Assembly: GCA_035267045.1 (NCBI GenBank)
Contig: DATFMH010000129.1
Location: 1-37,239 of the forward strand
From: DATFMH01 sp035267045
GTDB lineage: Bacteria; Bacteroidota; Rhodothermia; Balneolales; DATFMH01
Reading direction: 5' to 3'
DNA length: 37,239 nt
Below the pieces are notes generated by a model that made no database searches, was not told where the DNA came from, and saw only the letters and a list, made by a program, of their open reading frames with translations. Numbering within the stretch: the first letter of the stretch is position 1; each line of letters begins with the position of its first letter. Shown here piece by piece: positions 1 through 8,290 of the stretch. A program made the translations under genes and the position numbers.

Positions 1-1253
1 CTGCAGATAACATGGGTCCTGCCTATTCAACAAATGAAGATTATTTACTCAATGTACCTGTGAAGATCATGGGAGCGTATTCGCACGATCCTGCCCATTT
101 CATGAAATGGATCCTTAATAATAAGATGACAGTTGCAGAAGGCGACTTTGTACCTCGAAAATGGTTTCGTAATTATATTCATTCGATGTTGGACCATGTC
201 TTGGAAAATTTAAATGACGACATCATTTTTAAACGGGTACGGGGTGAAGTCGTGGATATGGATATCGATCATAGCTGCGCCCGGTTATTATTTAGAGACG
301 GGAATGAAATACATAGTGATGTTGTAATTCTTGCACGTGGTAATTCACAGCCCAAAAATCCGGATATTAAAAACTATTCCTTCTTCCATGATCAGCGTTA
401 TATCAGAAATCCGTGGAAACCGGATATCTTCAAAGACCTGGATAATAAGGATGACATTTTGTTTATCGGTAGCGGCCAAACGATGGCAGACTTGTCTATC
501 GGTTTATACAAAAGAGGTCACGAGGGTAAATTCATAACCATTTCCAGGCACGGACTCCTGCCGCTGGCTCATAAAAAAAACATACAACCTTATCCCTCTT
601 TTTTTGAAGAGCTCTGCGAACAGAACGAACTGATACCGATTTTTCAAATAGTCCGTAAACACATGAATATCGCCATGGAACAGGATTATGATATCCGATC
701 GGTTATTGATGCCTTGCGTCCATATACAACACAGATTTGGATGAAACTGACTCCTGATGATAAACGGAGGTTCCTGCGACATGTATTCCGTTATTGGGAA
801 ATAATACGCAGCCGCATACCCCCCGAAAGCGGACAAATCATGAATGAGATGCAATCGATAGGGCAATTACATGTTTTGTCCGGAAAGATCATCGATTTTA
901 ATACTGACTATGATCACATAACCATGAGTTATCGCACACGAACATCTCATATTGAAAAAGCTGTTTCATGTAATGTTGTTGTCAATTGTATTGGTCCTAA
1001 TCTCGATTATACGAAAATAGACGAACCCCTTATTCAAAACCTGATCCGGAAAAAACTCATTCAATGTGATCCCGCCCGCCTCGGTATAAACGCTCTTCCC
1101 GACGGATCGATCATACAGGAGGATGGGACAACCTCGGACACCCTCTACACCCTTGGGCCAACGCTGAAAGGAATTGTATGGGAATCGATAGCCACCCCTG
1201 AGATCCGTGTTCAGGCTGAGAATCTTGCGGAAAAAATAGTTTCTGAACAGTAA
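1..1253 (+). CDS. FAD/NAD(P)-binding protein, YdhS-like (5' truncated by window edge)
   Basis: This is the C-terminal bulk of a flavin-dependent oxidoreductase-like protein of the YdhS/FAD-NAD(P)-binding family. The reading frame is open to the first base of the window, and the first ATG (position 12) falls inside a conserved block: GPAYSTNEDYLLNVP corresponds to the family's G-x-AY-x-T-x-x-x-x-LLNVP segment. That segment normally follows an N-terminal GxGxxG FAD-binding strand, so about 30-40 N-terminal residues lie upstream of the window. A second dinucleotide-binding turn, ILFIGSGQTMADLSIGL, lies about 150 residues after the first ATG, followed by the conserved SRHG-x-LP-x-x-H. The C-terminus (LGPTLKGIVWESIATPEIR) also fits the family. 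The substrate is unknown. The start at 12 is not the real start. Confidence 0.85.
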   Translation, partial: ADNMGPAYSTNEDYLLNVPVKIMGAYSHDPAHFMKWILNNKMTVAEGDFVPRKWFRNYIHSMLDHVLENLNDDIIFKRVRGEVVDMDIDHSCARLLFRDGNEIHSDVVILARGNSQPKNPDIKNYSFFHDQRYIRNPWKPDIFKDLDNKDDILFIGSGQTMADLSIGLYKRGHEGKFITISRHGLLPLAHKKNIQPYPSFFEELCEQNELIPIFQIVRKHMNIAMEQDYDIRSVIDALRPYTTQIWMKLTPDDKRRFLRHVFRYWEIIRSRIPPESGQIMNEMQSIGQLHVLSGKIIDFNTDYDHITMSYRTRTSHIEKAVSCNVVVNCIGPNLDYTKIDEPLIQNLIRKKLIQCDPARLGINALPDGSIIQEDGTTSDTLYTLGPTLKGIVWESIATPEIRVQAENLAEKIVSEQ

Positions 1254-1293
1254 TTGAATAACGATGTTGTATTTTCCATGAGAGGTAACGATT

Positions 1294-1321
1294 AACCACC
1301 GTGAGCCCAAAGCAGGCACTG
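1294..1321 (+). repeat. Degenerate intergenic repeat, copy 1
   Basis: AACCACCG followed 13 nt later by GGCAC. The copy at 1680 has the same two blocks in the same order with the same 13-nt spacing. The middle is diverged but purine-rich in both. I know of no function; similar CACCGAGGACAC-like short repeats occur in intergenic DNA of many environmental bacteria. Confidence 0.4.
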
Positions 1322-1604
1322 GAAATACGAAGTTAAATTATAAGTGCTAAATGTAAAGTATTAGAGGATTGTTGTCAGTTATGCCCACCCATATCTGTCT
1401 TGATTTTATTGAGGTTACTATCATGATTCCCGTAGCTTGCTGAGATTCGGGTTAACATTTACACCAATTATACTGCGCAAGTAACCACAACGCTTCAAAA
1501 CAAAAATATTGACTGATTTCTGTCTGAAGCTCAGCCGGGAAACACACCGGTAAGGGATACTGAACAAAGTCCGGCGGGCAAGTTAAATCAGTCTTGATCT
1601 TTTG

Positions 1605-1632
1605 GTGACTTTTCTATCAAGAGAAAAGCCAC
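1605..1632. repeat. Short inverted repeat (11-bp arms, one mismatch)
   Basis: GTGACTTTTCT (1605-1615) and AGAAAAGCCAC (1622-1632) are inverted copies with one A/C mismatch around a 6-nt loop. No T-tract follows (ACCCCC instead), so it is not a good intrinsic terminator. A fossil repetitive palindrome is the more likely reading. Confidence 0.5.
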
Positions 1633-1679
1633 ACCCCCTGGTAATTCAAAGGTTATAAACTTCTCATTTGGCAGTAAGT

Positions 1680-1722
1680 AACCACCGAGGACACAAAAAA
1701 GGCACAGGGCACACAGCAACCA
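1680..1722 (+). repeat. Degenerate intergenic repeat, copy 2
   Basis: Begins AACCACCGAGGACAC and runs into GGCACAGGGCACACAG, so it also shows internal near-repetition of a GGCACA/GGACAC unit. It matches copy 1 at 1294 in its outer blocks, and in looser form the reverse complement of 10730-10775. Confidence 0.4.
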
Positions 1723-1962
1723 GTGTTACAAGTTACAAACCTGCGATATTAAAGACCGCATACATATTAGAAGATTTTTCCCACCATCATGTTTTACAAA
1801 GGTAAAAACTTACTCATTTAGAGCTCATTATCTACAGATAGATACATTTCAAATTGCAATTCTCCAAGATGGTTTAAATCTTGTCGTGTTCATTAAAATA
1901 TTTATCTCTCTATATATGGCACATCCTAAAAAGAAACTTTAATAAAAAACAATTCTAATAAT

Positions 1963-3624
1963 ATGAAACATTCAGACGATACACGGCTTCGTCGCGATTT
2001 AGGCATTATCGGTTTATTATTCGCTGCAGTCGGCTCTATTATTGGTTCAGGGTGGTTGTTTGGGGCACTCACCGCTGCTGAAATTGCCGGTCCTGCTTCC
2101 ATCATTGCCTGGGCTATCGGCGGTGTAATGATCGTATTCATAGGCCTCAGCTATGCGGAGCTGGGAACTATGTTTCCCGTTTCCGGCGGTGTCGTTCGTT
2201 TTCCTCACTTTGCCTTCGGCTCCTTTACCAGTTATACCTTTGGGTGGATTACCTGGATTGCCGCGGCCTCAACGACTTCCATCGAAGTAATGGCGGCTTT
2301 ACAATATGCTAATAATTACATCCCGTGGTTACAACACCTCGACAAATACGGTGATCCCATCTTAACCGGGCCCGGTTTTGCCGTTGCCGTTGCATTAATG
2401 GGCTTATTCAGCCTGGTAAATGTTATTGGTATCCGCTGGTTCTCCAAACTTAACAATGCACTTGTCTGGTGGAAACTGGGTATCATCTCACTGGTTATTG
2501 TCGCTTTTCTTTTCACCGTTTTTCACAGTGGACATTTCAACGACCCCACGGCAGGAGGATTCTTCCCTTCCGGCTGGCAGGGCGTTTTCTCTTCCATAGC
2601 CACGGCAGGTATTGTGTTTTCCTACCTGGGCTTCAGACAGGGTGTCGAGCTGGCCGGTGAGACGCATAACCCACAACGGAATGTTCCTATTGCCATTATC
2701 GGTTCTGTGCTCCTGACTGCGGTATTATATATTGCTTTACAGGTTGCTTTCATCGGAGCTTTGCCCGTACACGCGTTAGCCAAGGGATGGGCGAATATCG
2801 GTACCACTTTTACGGGCGGACTCAATGACATTGCGGCCACATTCGGCCCTCTTGCAGCTATTGCAAGTGCCATGGGATTAGCCTGGCTGGCTGTATTATT
2901 ATACATCGATGCTTTCATCTCTCCAGCCGATACGGCTTTAATTTATACGACAGTAACGTCGCGTATCTCATATGCCATGGGGCGCAATAAAAATGCCCCT
3001 CATTCATTGGCAAAAGTCAGTGATCGTGGTGTTCCCTGGGTTAGCGTTATCCTCACGTTTATTGCAGGTACGATCTTTTTTCTACCCTTCCCCGGATGGA
3101 AAAAAATCGTCGGTTTCGTTACCTCTGCTACGGTATTGTCCTTTGGTTCAGGTCCCCTTGCCTTATTAGCCATGAGACAGCAATTACCCGATCAGGAACG
3201 CCCGTTTAAACTGCCTTTAGTCAAAATCGTCGCCTTTCTGGGCTTTTTGTCGGCTAATTTAGTCGTTTTCTGGTCCGGCTGGACGACCATCTGGAAGTTA
3301 ATGATTGCCGTTCTCATAGGTTATGTCATATTAATTATTCATGAAATCGCCAATAAAGACAATACACCTGACCTCGAATTCCGTTCCGGTATTTGGGCCA
3401 TTGTTTGGCTGGTAGGATTGACGATCATCAGTTGGCTCGGTTCCTATCCCGAAATGTCCAGCCATGCCGGTAATCTGGGTGTAATTGGTGTTGGATGGGA
3501 TGTTCTCGTACTTGCTGCCTTTTCACTCATTGTTGCCTGGCTTGCCGTTAAATACCGTCTGCCGGTTGACAAAGTGGAAGCCCACTTGAAAGAGCCCGTT
3601 GTAGAAGAACCTATAATGGAATAA
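1963..3624 (+). CDS. APC-superfamily amino-acid permease
   Basis: An integral inner-membrane transporter of 553 residues, predicted to carry an amino acid, probably by proton symport. Hydrophobic segments occur throughout, roughly 12-14 membrane spans. The first carries GSIIGSGWLFG (about residues 21-31), the glycine-rich unwound helix-1 substrate site typical of the APC superfamily. The YAELGTMFPVSGG stretch at the end of span 2 and the span-6 region (FSYLGFRQGVELAGET) also fit. The overall pattern is closest in my judgement to the aspartate/proton symporter-like YveA/AspP branch, but specificity cannot be read from the sequence. The upstream 30 bp are A-rich without a strong ribosome-binding site. 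A strong terminator follows, so it appears monocistronic. Confidence 0.9.
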   Translation: MKHSDDTRLRRDLGIIGLLFAAVGSIIGSGWLFGALTAAEIAGPASIIAWAIGGVMIVFIGLSYAELGTMFPVSGGVVRFPHFAFGSFTSYTFGWITWIAAASTTSIEVMAALQYANNYIPWLQHLDKYGDPILTGPGFAVAVALMGLFSLVNVIGIRWFSKLNNALVWWKLGIISLVIVAFLFTVFHSGHFNDPTAGGFFPSGWQGVFSSIATAGIVFSYLGFRQGVELAGETHNPQRNVPIAIIGSVLLTAVLYIALQVAFIGALPVHALAKGWANIGTTFTGGLNDIAATFGPLAAIASAMGLAWLAVLLYIDAFISPADTALIYTTVTSRISYAMGRNKNAPHSLAKVSDRGVPWVSVILTFIAGTIFFLPFPGWKKIVGFVTSATVLSFGSGPLALLAMRQQLPDQERPFKLPLVKIVAFLGFLSANLVVFWSGWTTIWKLMIAVLIGYVILIIHEIANKDNTPDLEFRSGIWAIVWLVGLTIISWLGSYPEMSSHAGNLGVIGVGWDVLVLAAFSLIVAWLAVKYRLPVDKVEAHLKEPVVEEPIME

Positions 3625-3673
3625 TCAGATCCGTTAGCAGTTAACGGTAAGACATAATAAGGTTTATATTGAG

Positions 3674-3701
3674 AGTCCCGCTTCTCGCGGGACTTTTCTT
3701 T
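3674..3701 (+). terminator. Intrinsic terminator of the permease gene
   Basis: Perfect 8-bp stem AGTCCCGC (3674-3681) / GCGGGACT (3687-3694) with a 5-nt loop, followed by TTTCTTT. It lies 50 bp after the permease stop codon. Confidence 0.88.
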
Positions 3702-3930
3702 GAAGATTAGTAATGCATATGCCGGTCATTAAAACTATAGGTATATACATTTACACGTATACACAAACAATCATTAAAGAACTACCTGAATTGCAACAAT
3801 ATGTAAACCTTATTGCCATAATACTTTCCGTTTAGTACGTTGTTTCTTTACCAATTCCCCTTTCAGGATAATATAGTCGCTTGATGGCATGGGATGATGT
3901 AATTGACAGCAAAAAAACGGGAGTTTACTT

Positions 3931-5577
3931 ATGAAAAGGAAAGATTTTTTAAAGGTTGGTGTTTTAGGTGGTACCATGGCAGGAATAGGTTTGGGTGCTA
4001 CAGCCTGTAAACCTGAGAAACAGAAAGCCATCGAAAAACCAGGTGATTTTGAACTGGATGAAATCACGGTTGATGAGCTTCAAAACGCCATGAAATCGGG
4101 GAAATACACCGCCGAAAAGATCACCCGGATGTATCTTGACCGTATTAACGAGATCGATAAAAACGGTCCCGTGCTTAATACCGTAATTGAACTTAACCCG
4201 GAAGCTGTCGATATCGCCCGTCAACTGGATAAAGAAAGGAAAAACGGGAAGATCCGTGGCCCACTGCATGGTATTCCAATCATGATCAAGGGTAATATCG
4301 ATACCGCTGATAAGATGATGACTACGGCCGGCGCCCTTGCATTAACCGGCAATTATGCTCCAAAAGATTCCTTTATTGCCCAAAAGCTGAGAGAAGCCGG
4401 TGCTATTATACTGGCCAAGACCAATCTGAGCGAATGGGCTAATTTCCGGTCTACTCATTCATCCAGTGGATGGAGCGGTCGTGGCGGACAAACCAGGAAT
4501 CCCAACGTACTGAGCCGTAATCCGTGCGGCTCGAGCTCAGGTTCAGGAGCCGGAGCCTCAGCTAATCTTTGTACTATTGCCATAGGGACCGAAACGGACG
4601 GCTCTATTGTTTGTCCCTCATCAGTCAATGGCGTCGTAGGCGTAAAACCAACTGTAGGTTTATGGAGCAGAAGCGGTATTATCCCGATTTCAAAAACTCA
4701 GGATACGCCCGGCCCCATGTGCCGTACCGTGCGGGATGCAGCCATTTTACTGGGAGCCCTGACAGGAGCAGACACTCGGGACCCATATACCACTGATAGC
4801 AAGGGACACTCTTATACCGACTACACACAATTTTTAGACCCCAACGGGTTAAAAGGTGCCCGGATCGGGGTCGCCCGCAATTTCTTTGGTTTTAATGATA
4901 AAGTGGATGAGATCATGGAAAAATCAATAGAGGCCATGAAAAAAGCCGGCGCCGTGATAGTCGATCCGGCCAATATCGAACCGAAGGAAAAAGGCGGAGG
5001 GAAAGCTGAATTCCAGGTATTGCTCTATGAATTTAAGGCGGGAGTAAACGACTATCTCAAAACGGCCAATCCCAAAGTCAAGGTTCATACCCTGGAAGAT
5101 GTCATTGAATACAATAAGAAACACAAAGCCGAATCGATGCCTTATTTTGGTCAGGAGATACTGGTGATGGCGGAGAAAAAAGGCCCATTGACCGAAAAAG
5201 CATATAAGGATGCGTTGGCTAAATCGCACCGTGTCTCACGAGATGAAGGGATCGATGCGACGATGAAAAAACATAACCTCGATGCCATTATCGCTCCAAC
5301 AGGAGGCCCGGCCTGGACGACCGATGTCTTGAATGGTGATCATGATACCGGTGGTAGTTCATCACCGGCAGCTATGGCGGGATATCCTGATATTACGGTC
5401 CCTGCCGGTTACATCTATGATCTGCCGATCGGTATCTCATTCTTCGGGGCGGCCTGGAGTGAACCTAAACTTTTGAAATATGCCTATGCCTTTGAACAGG
5501 CAACCAAAGCTCGCAGAAAACCGGCCTTCCGTGCGAACGTCGGCTTGCCAAAACCAGAACATTCCGTAAAAAGCTGA
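3931..5577 (+). CDS. Exported amidase-signature family hydrolase (probable lipoprotein)
   Basis: A 548-residue member of the amidase signature family, which hydrolyses amide bonds with a Ser-cisSer-Lys triad. All three residues are visible: Lys120 in GIPIMIKGNID, Ser201 in the Ser/Gly-rich loop after RNPCG, and nucleophile Ser225 in TETDGSIVCPSS, at the family's 24-residue spacing. The N-terminus (MKRKDFLKVG, a glycine-rich hydrophobic stretch, then ATAC with Cys26) looks like a Tat-type export signal ending in a lipobox, so the enzyme probably acts outside the inner membrane. That argues against it being GatA of tRNA amidation, which is cytoplasmic. Peptide amidase-like activity is possible; the substrate is unknown. 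The purine-rich CGGGAG before the ATG supports the start. The preceding permease raises the possibility of amide scavenging, but a terminator separates the two. Confidence 0.88.
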   Translation: MKRKDFLKVGVLGGTMAGIGLGATACKPEKQKAIEKPGDFELDEITVDELQNAMKSGKYTAEKITRMYLDRINEIDKNGPVLNTVIELNPEAVDIARQLDKERKNGKIRGPLHGIPIMIKGNIDTADKMMTTAGALALTGNYAPKDSFIAQKLREAGAIILAKTNLSEWANFRSTHSSSGWSGRGGQTRNPNVLSRNPCGSSSGSGAGASANLCTIAIGTETDGSIVCPSSVNGVVGVKPTVGLWSRSGIIPISKTQDTPGPMCRTVRDAAILLGALTGADTRDPYTTDSKGHSYTDYTQFLDPNGLKGARIGVARNFFGFNDKVDEIMEKSIEAMKKAGAVIVDPANIEPKEKGGGKAEFQVLLYEFKAGVNDYLKTANPKVKVHTLEDVIEYNKKHKAESMPYFGQEILVMAEKKGPLTEKAYKDALAKSHRVSRDEGIDATMKKHNLDAIIAPTGGPAWTTDVLNGDHDTGGSSSPAAMAGYPDITVPAGYIYDLPIGISFFGAAWSEPKLLKYAYAFEQATKARRKPAFRANVGLPKPEHSVKS

Positions 5578-5594
5578 AAAATGATTTTGAATAT

Positions 5595-5627
5595 CGATGG
5601 ACTCCACTTTTGGGGTGGTGTCCATCG
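5595..5627. terminator. Strong hairpin after the amidase, terminator-like but without T-tract
   Basis: CGATGGAC (5595-5602) and GTCCATCG (5620-5627) form a perfect 8-bp stem. A T/T mismatch and CCAC/GTGG (5604-5607/5615-5618) continue it around a 7-nt loop. It starts 18 bp after the stop codon, where a terminator would be, but GTACACCC follows rather than T residues. It may protect the 3' end or aid factor-dependent termination. Confidence 0.5.
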
Positions 5628-5904
5628 GTACACCCTTACTCATTGCCCCTCCTCTTCATATGTTAATCCTGTAAGTACTAAGCCAAAAAAAATTATTTAT
5701 AATAATATTGTAATTATTTAAGATGAACTAACCGTAATTATCAGATGTTTATTTATTAGATGTATGACATTAAATGACAACCATTTAGTTGAATATCATA
5801 CTTTAATTGTCAAGAGTACTTCTAAACAGAGACATTATTTTACACTTTCAGTTTCGGCATTAATCTGTATCGACTGATATTATTTGTGCGAGGGAGGATT
5901 ACCC
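5628..5904. other. Intergenic region upstream of the envelope gene pair
   Basis: AT-rich non-coding DNA. I see no clear promoter, but the run before 5880 is where one is expected. The GGGAGG at 5892-5897 is the ribosome-binding site of the next gene. Confidence 0.4.
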
Positions 5905-6564
5905 ATGAGAACAATCCTTTATGCTTCCATCCTTCTTTTTTCAATTGGGGCGTTTTCACCTGTCTTTGCTTTTAGCGGTGAAGTGGGACATTATAGAAAA
6001 AATAAAAGGGTTACTACTTCTGAAGATACTACAAAGATAACATCAAAGTACCTCCCACTTAGGTATAACTCAGGCCAGATAGCCCGTCCAAAATTTGAAA
6101 CGATACATCTGGTTTTAGGCTTAAGCGGGATGCATGGCAATTACTCTGATTTGAAACGGCTTGGAGTTAAAGCGAATGAATTATTTGTACCCTTGTCTAT
6201 CTATGTACATGTACCTTTTTTTCGAAAAGATCCATCCTTTTTTTTCACCGGTGGTTGGGATATCGGTTTGGCAGGCCGTATATACTCATTCAAAGGACTG
6301 TTTCTATACCAGACTAAATATCGATTGCTATTTGGATTCGGGGCCGGTACGACATGGTATTCCTACCGAAGCGATGAGATTATTATTGATGCAAATCAAA
6401 GTTATGGATTGCTATCTGTCGGGATAAACCTGAGTCCCCACCGTGTTGACCTGAGGGTAACAGTACCAATGTCCTCTCCATTACATGTTAATTTTGAGGA
6501 TAAATATTATAAAATCAAACCGGAAGGTATTGAGTTGAGCCTGCTGGTATCATTATTATTATGA
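5905..6564 (+). CDS. Exported beta-rich protein, possible small outer-membrane protein
   Basis: Not recognised as a named family. The protein is 219 residues from the ATG at 5905, chosen over an in-frame TTG at 5884 because GGGAGG sits 7 nt before it and the protein then starts with a clean signal peptide (MRTILYASILLFSIGAFS, then PVFAF). After about residue 60 the sequence alternates aromatic/hydrophobic with polar residues and has short turns (FFFTGGWDIGLAGRIYSF, LFGFGAGTTWYSY, YGLLSVGINLSP), as in an 8-stranded outer-membrane barrel. The C-terminus ends in leucines rather than the usual aromatic residue, which weakens the barrel call. The next gene, a lipoprotein, starts 32 bp downstream on the same strand, so they are probably co-transcribed. 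Confidence 0.7.
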   Translation: MRTILYASILLFSIGAFSPVFAFSGEVGHYRKNKRVTTSEDTTKITSKYLPLRYNSGQIARPKFETIHLVLGLSGMHGNYSDLKRLGVKANELFVPLSIYVHVPFFRKDPSFFFTGGWDIGLAGRIYSFKGLFLYQTKYRLLFGFGAGTTWYSYRSDEIIIDANQSYGLLSVGINLSPHRVDLRVTVPMSSPLHVNFEDKYYKIKPEGIELSLLVSLLL

Positions 6565-6596
6565 TATAAATTAATTATTTATGTGAGTGACGACCA

Positions 6597-8150
6597 ATGA
6601 AACTATTAAAAAGTCAATTTACAAGAACGTTAACTTTAATCGGGCTATTGATGTTAAGTGGTTGTTACATCTCATCGAGAACAACGACATTCAGTGAGCT
6701 CGAACAGACTTCTAACCAAAAATATCCCATTCGGGCTCTTACCGTTGACTCAACTTTATACACTTTCGATACCTTCGCGTTTACTGATTCCACCCTTTCG
6801 GGCAAAGGCAGCCGGAAAAAGAATGGATCAATGCAAAAGTTTGAGGGTACCCTTAAATTTTCCAATATCGTCCTGATCGAGCGAATTCATTCCAACTACT
6901 GGAAAGCATTTTGGATTATCCCCATGACCGTTGCCATAATTGGAGGAATATCTCAAATGTCACAACCATCTGAATTTAACATAAGGCGACCAATTGGAGG
7001 ATCATGTCCGTTTATCTACTCTTTCAACGGCACCGATTTCATTTTAGAGGCGGAGGCTTTCTCAACTGCTGTTTCCAGATCAATGGAAACACAAACATTT
7101 CATGTGCTTCCTTCTCTTGCTACAGTAAAGAATAAACTTACAATTCGCATCAAAAACGAGCGGCCCGAAACCCATATGATTAACAGTGTACATCTCTATA
7201 CGGCTGATTCGAGAAATGGATCTTCAGTTGTATTGGATACCGAAAATAATTTATGGACTGTTAAAAATGCTTTACCACCTGTCAAGGCCAGTGATCATTC
7301 CGGAAGGGATGTTTTAAAATTACTTTCAAAAAAAGACGGTTTGTACTGGAAATCTGATTTGAATAACATGTCCGGCCAATCAAAATACCGGGATACCCTT
7401 AATGTTGAATTTACAATCCCCGGTGGAAAGCATAATGCCACATTGATTGTTGACGCCATTAACACAGATCTTATGACTTTAGGGTATCGTTTCGCAAGCA
7501 CTATTTTGGGTGATGAAAGTCTGAAATTCTATCGTGCACTTGATGAAGATACTGAATTAAAAAAATTGGTTCAGGAAGGTATTCAAAAAAGTAGTCTGCT
7601 CGTTGAAATATGGAACGGTAAGAACTGGGAAAAAGTGGGAACCATACCTCCTGCGGCTGATGTTGTGCCATTTACCAGGGCTGTTAGGTTAAACAATCCG
7701 GATCATTTAATAAGTCCGCTTAAAGTCCGCTTATCTTCCATGACTGATGTTTGGCACATCAATACATTGTCCATAGATTTCAATCAGGATCGACCACTAA
7801 CTTTGTATCCTTTGGAACTGACATCTGTTAAGGCCTCTAATCATGGGACAAATCTAAAAGAAAACATAAGTAAGAGCGATTCTTCTTATGTCATGCTTCT
7901 TCCACCTGAATATATGGATATGACATTCGCGGCTACTACAACATATGATATTCAAAATCCTGTTTACGTATTAACCGTGCGGGGTTATCTCTATGAATGG
8001 ATACCTGATGCAAAAGATATTACCGCACCGGTTTTCCCAGGTTGGCTCAATGATATGGACAGAGTTGAATTATTGAAATATCTTGTCCGTCATGAGGATA
8101 TTTTATTCCCACAGGTCTATGCAAAATGGATAAGGGTAAATCAGAAATAG
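6597..8150 (+). CDS. Large lipoprotein of unknown function
   Basis: A 517-residue protein with a lipoprotein signal peptide: basic start, hydrophobic core TLIGLLMLSGC, lipobox Leu20-Ser-Gly-Cys23. A second hydrophobic stretch (about residues 104-118, FWIIPMTVAIIGGI) sits between a short N-terminal beta-rich part and the main domain. The main domain opens with SCPFIYSFNGTDFILEAEAF. This Cys-Pro-Phe-x-Tyr-x-Phe-(D/N)-Gly block is one I associate with uncharacterised secreted proteins of Bacteroidota and relatives. The rest is beta-strand-like with many short polar turns. No catalytic motif is visible. Its close spacing to the exported protein upstream suggests a shared envelope role, but the function is unknown. 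Confidence 0.8.
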   Translation: MKLLKSQFTRTLTLIGLLMLSGCYISSRTTTFSELEQTSNQKYPIRALTVDSTLYTFDTFAFTDSTLSGKGSRKKNGSMQKFEGTLKFSNIVLIERIHSNYWKAFWIIPMTVAIIGGISQMSQPSEFNIRRPIGGSCPFIYSFNGTDFILEAEAFSTAVSRSMETQTFHVLPSLATVKNKLTIRIKNERPETHMINSVHLYTADSRNGSSVVLDTENNLWTVKNALPPVKASDHSGRDVLKLLSKKDGLYWKSDLNNMSGQSKYRDTLNVEFTIPGGKHNATLIVDAINTDLMTLGYRFASTILGDESLKFYRALDEDTELKKLVQEGIQKSSLLVEIWNGKNWEKVGTIPPAADVVPFTRAVRLNNPDHLISPLKVRLSSMTDVWHINTLSIDFNQDRPLTLYPLELTSVKASNHGTNLKENISKSDSSYVMLLPPEYMDMTFAATTTYDIQNPVYVLTVRGYLYEWIPDAKDITAPVFPGWLNDMDRVELLKYLVRHEDILFPQVYAKWIRVNQK

Positions 8151-8290
8151 GATGATTAAACTAACAATTCATGTTTTTTTAAATGCTATATGATATATCA
8201 GATATTTAATGATAAGTTTATGTCAGTTGCAAGTAGTATGATGTTGCTGATATTTCTAACGAATGTCCTATTTTTAAAATATTTCTTTTT

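Larger units (their letters stand above)
1254..1962. other. Long intergenic region with degenerate repeats
   Basis: About 700 bp without a convincing gene. Frames on both strands are short and look like shadows. It contains two degenerate copies of an AACCACCG...GGCAC repeat (1294-1319 and 1680-1705) and one compact inverted repeat (1605-1632). The last 150 bp before the permease are AT-rich and probably hold its promoter, but I see no clear promoter match. Confidence 0.6.

Noticed and set aside
1926..2918. Several minus-strand open frames opposite the amino-acid permease gene
   Set aside because: They mirror the hydrophobic permease codons, have no start context and no recognisable domains; they are shadows.
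3931..5577. GatA subunit of the Asp/Glu-tRNA amidotransferase
   Set aside because: The Tat/lipoprotein-like export signal and absence of gatB or gatC nearby argue against it; the catalytic triad is shared by the whole amidase family.
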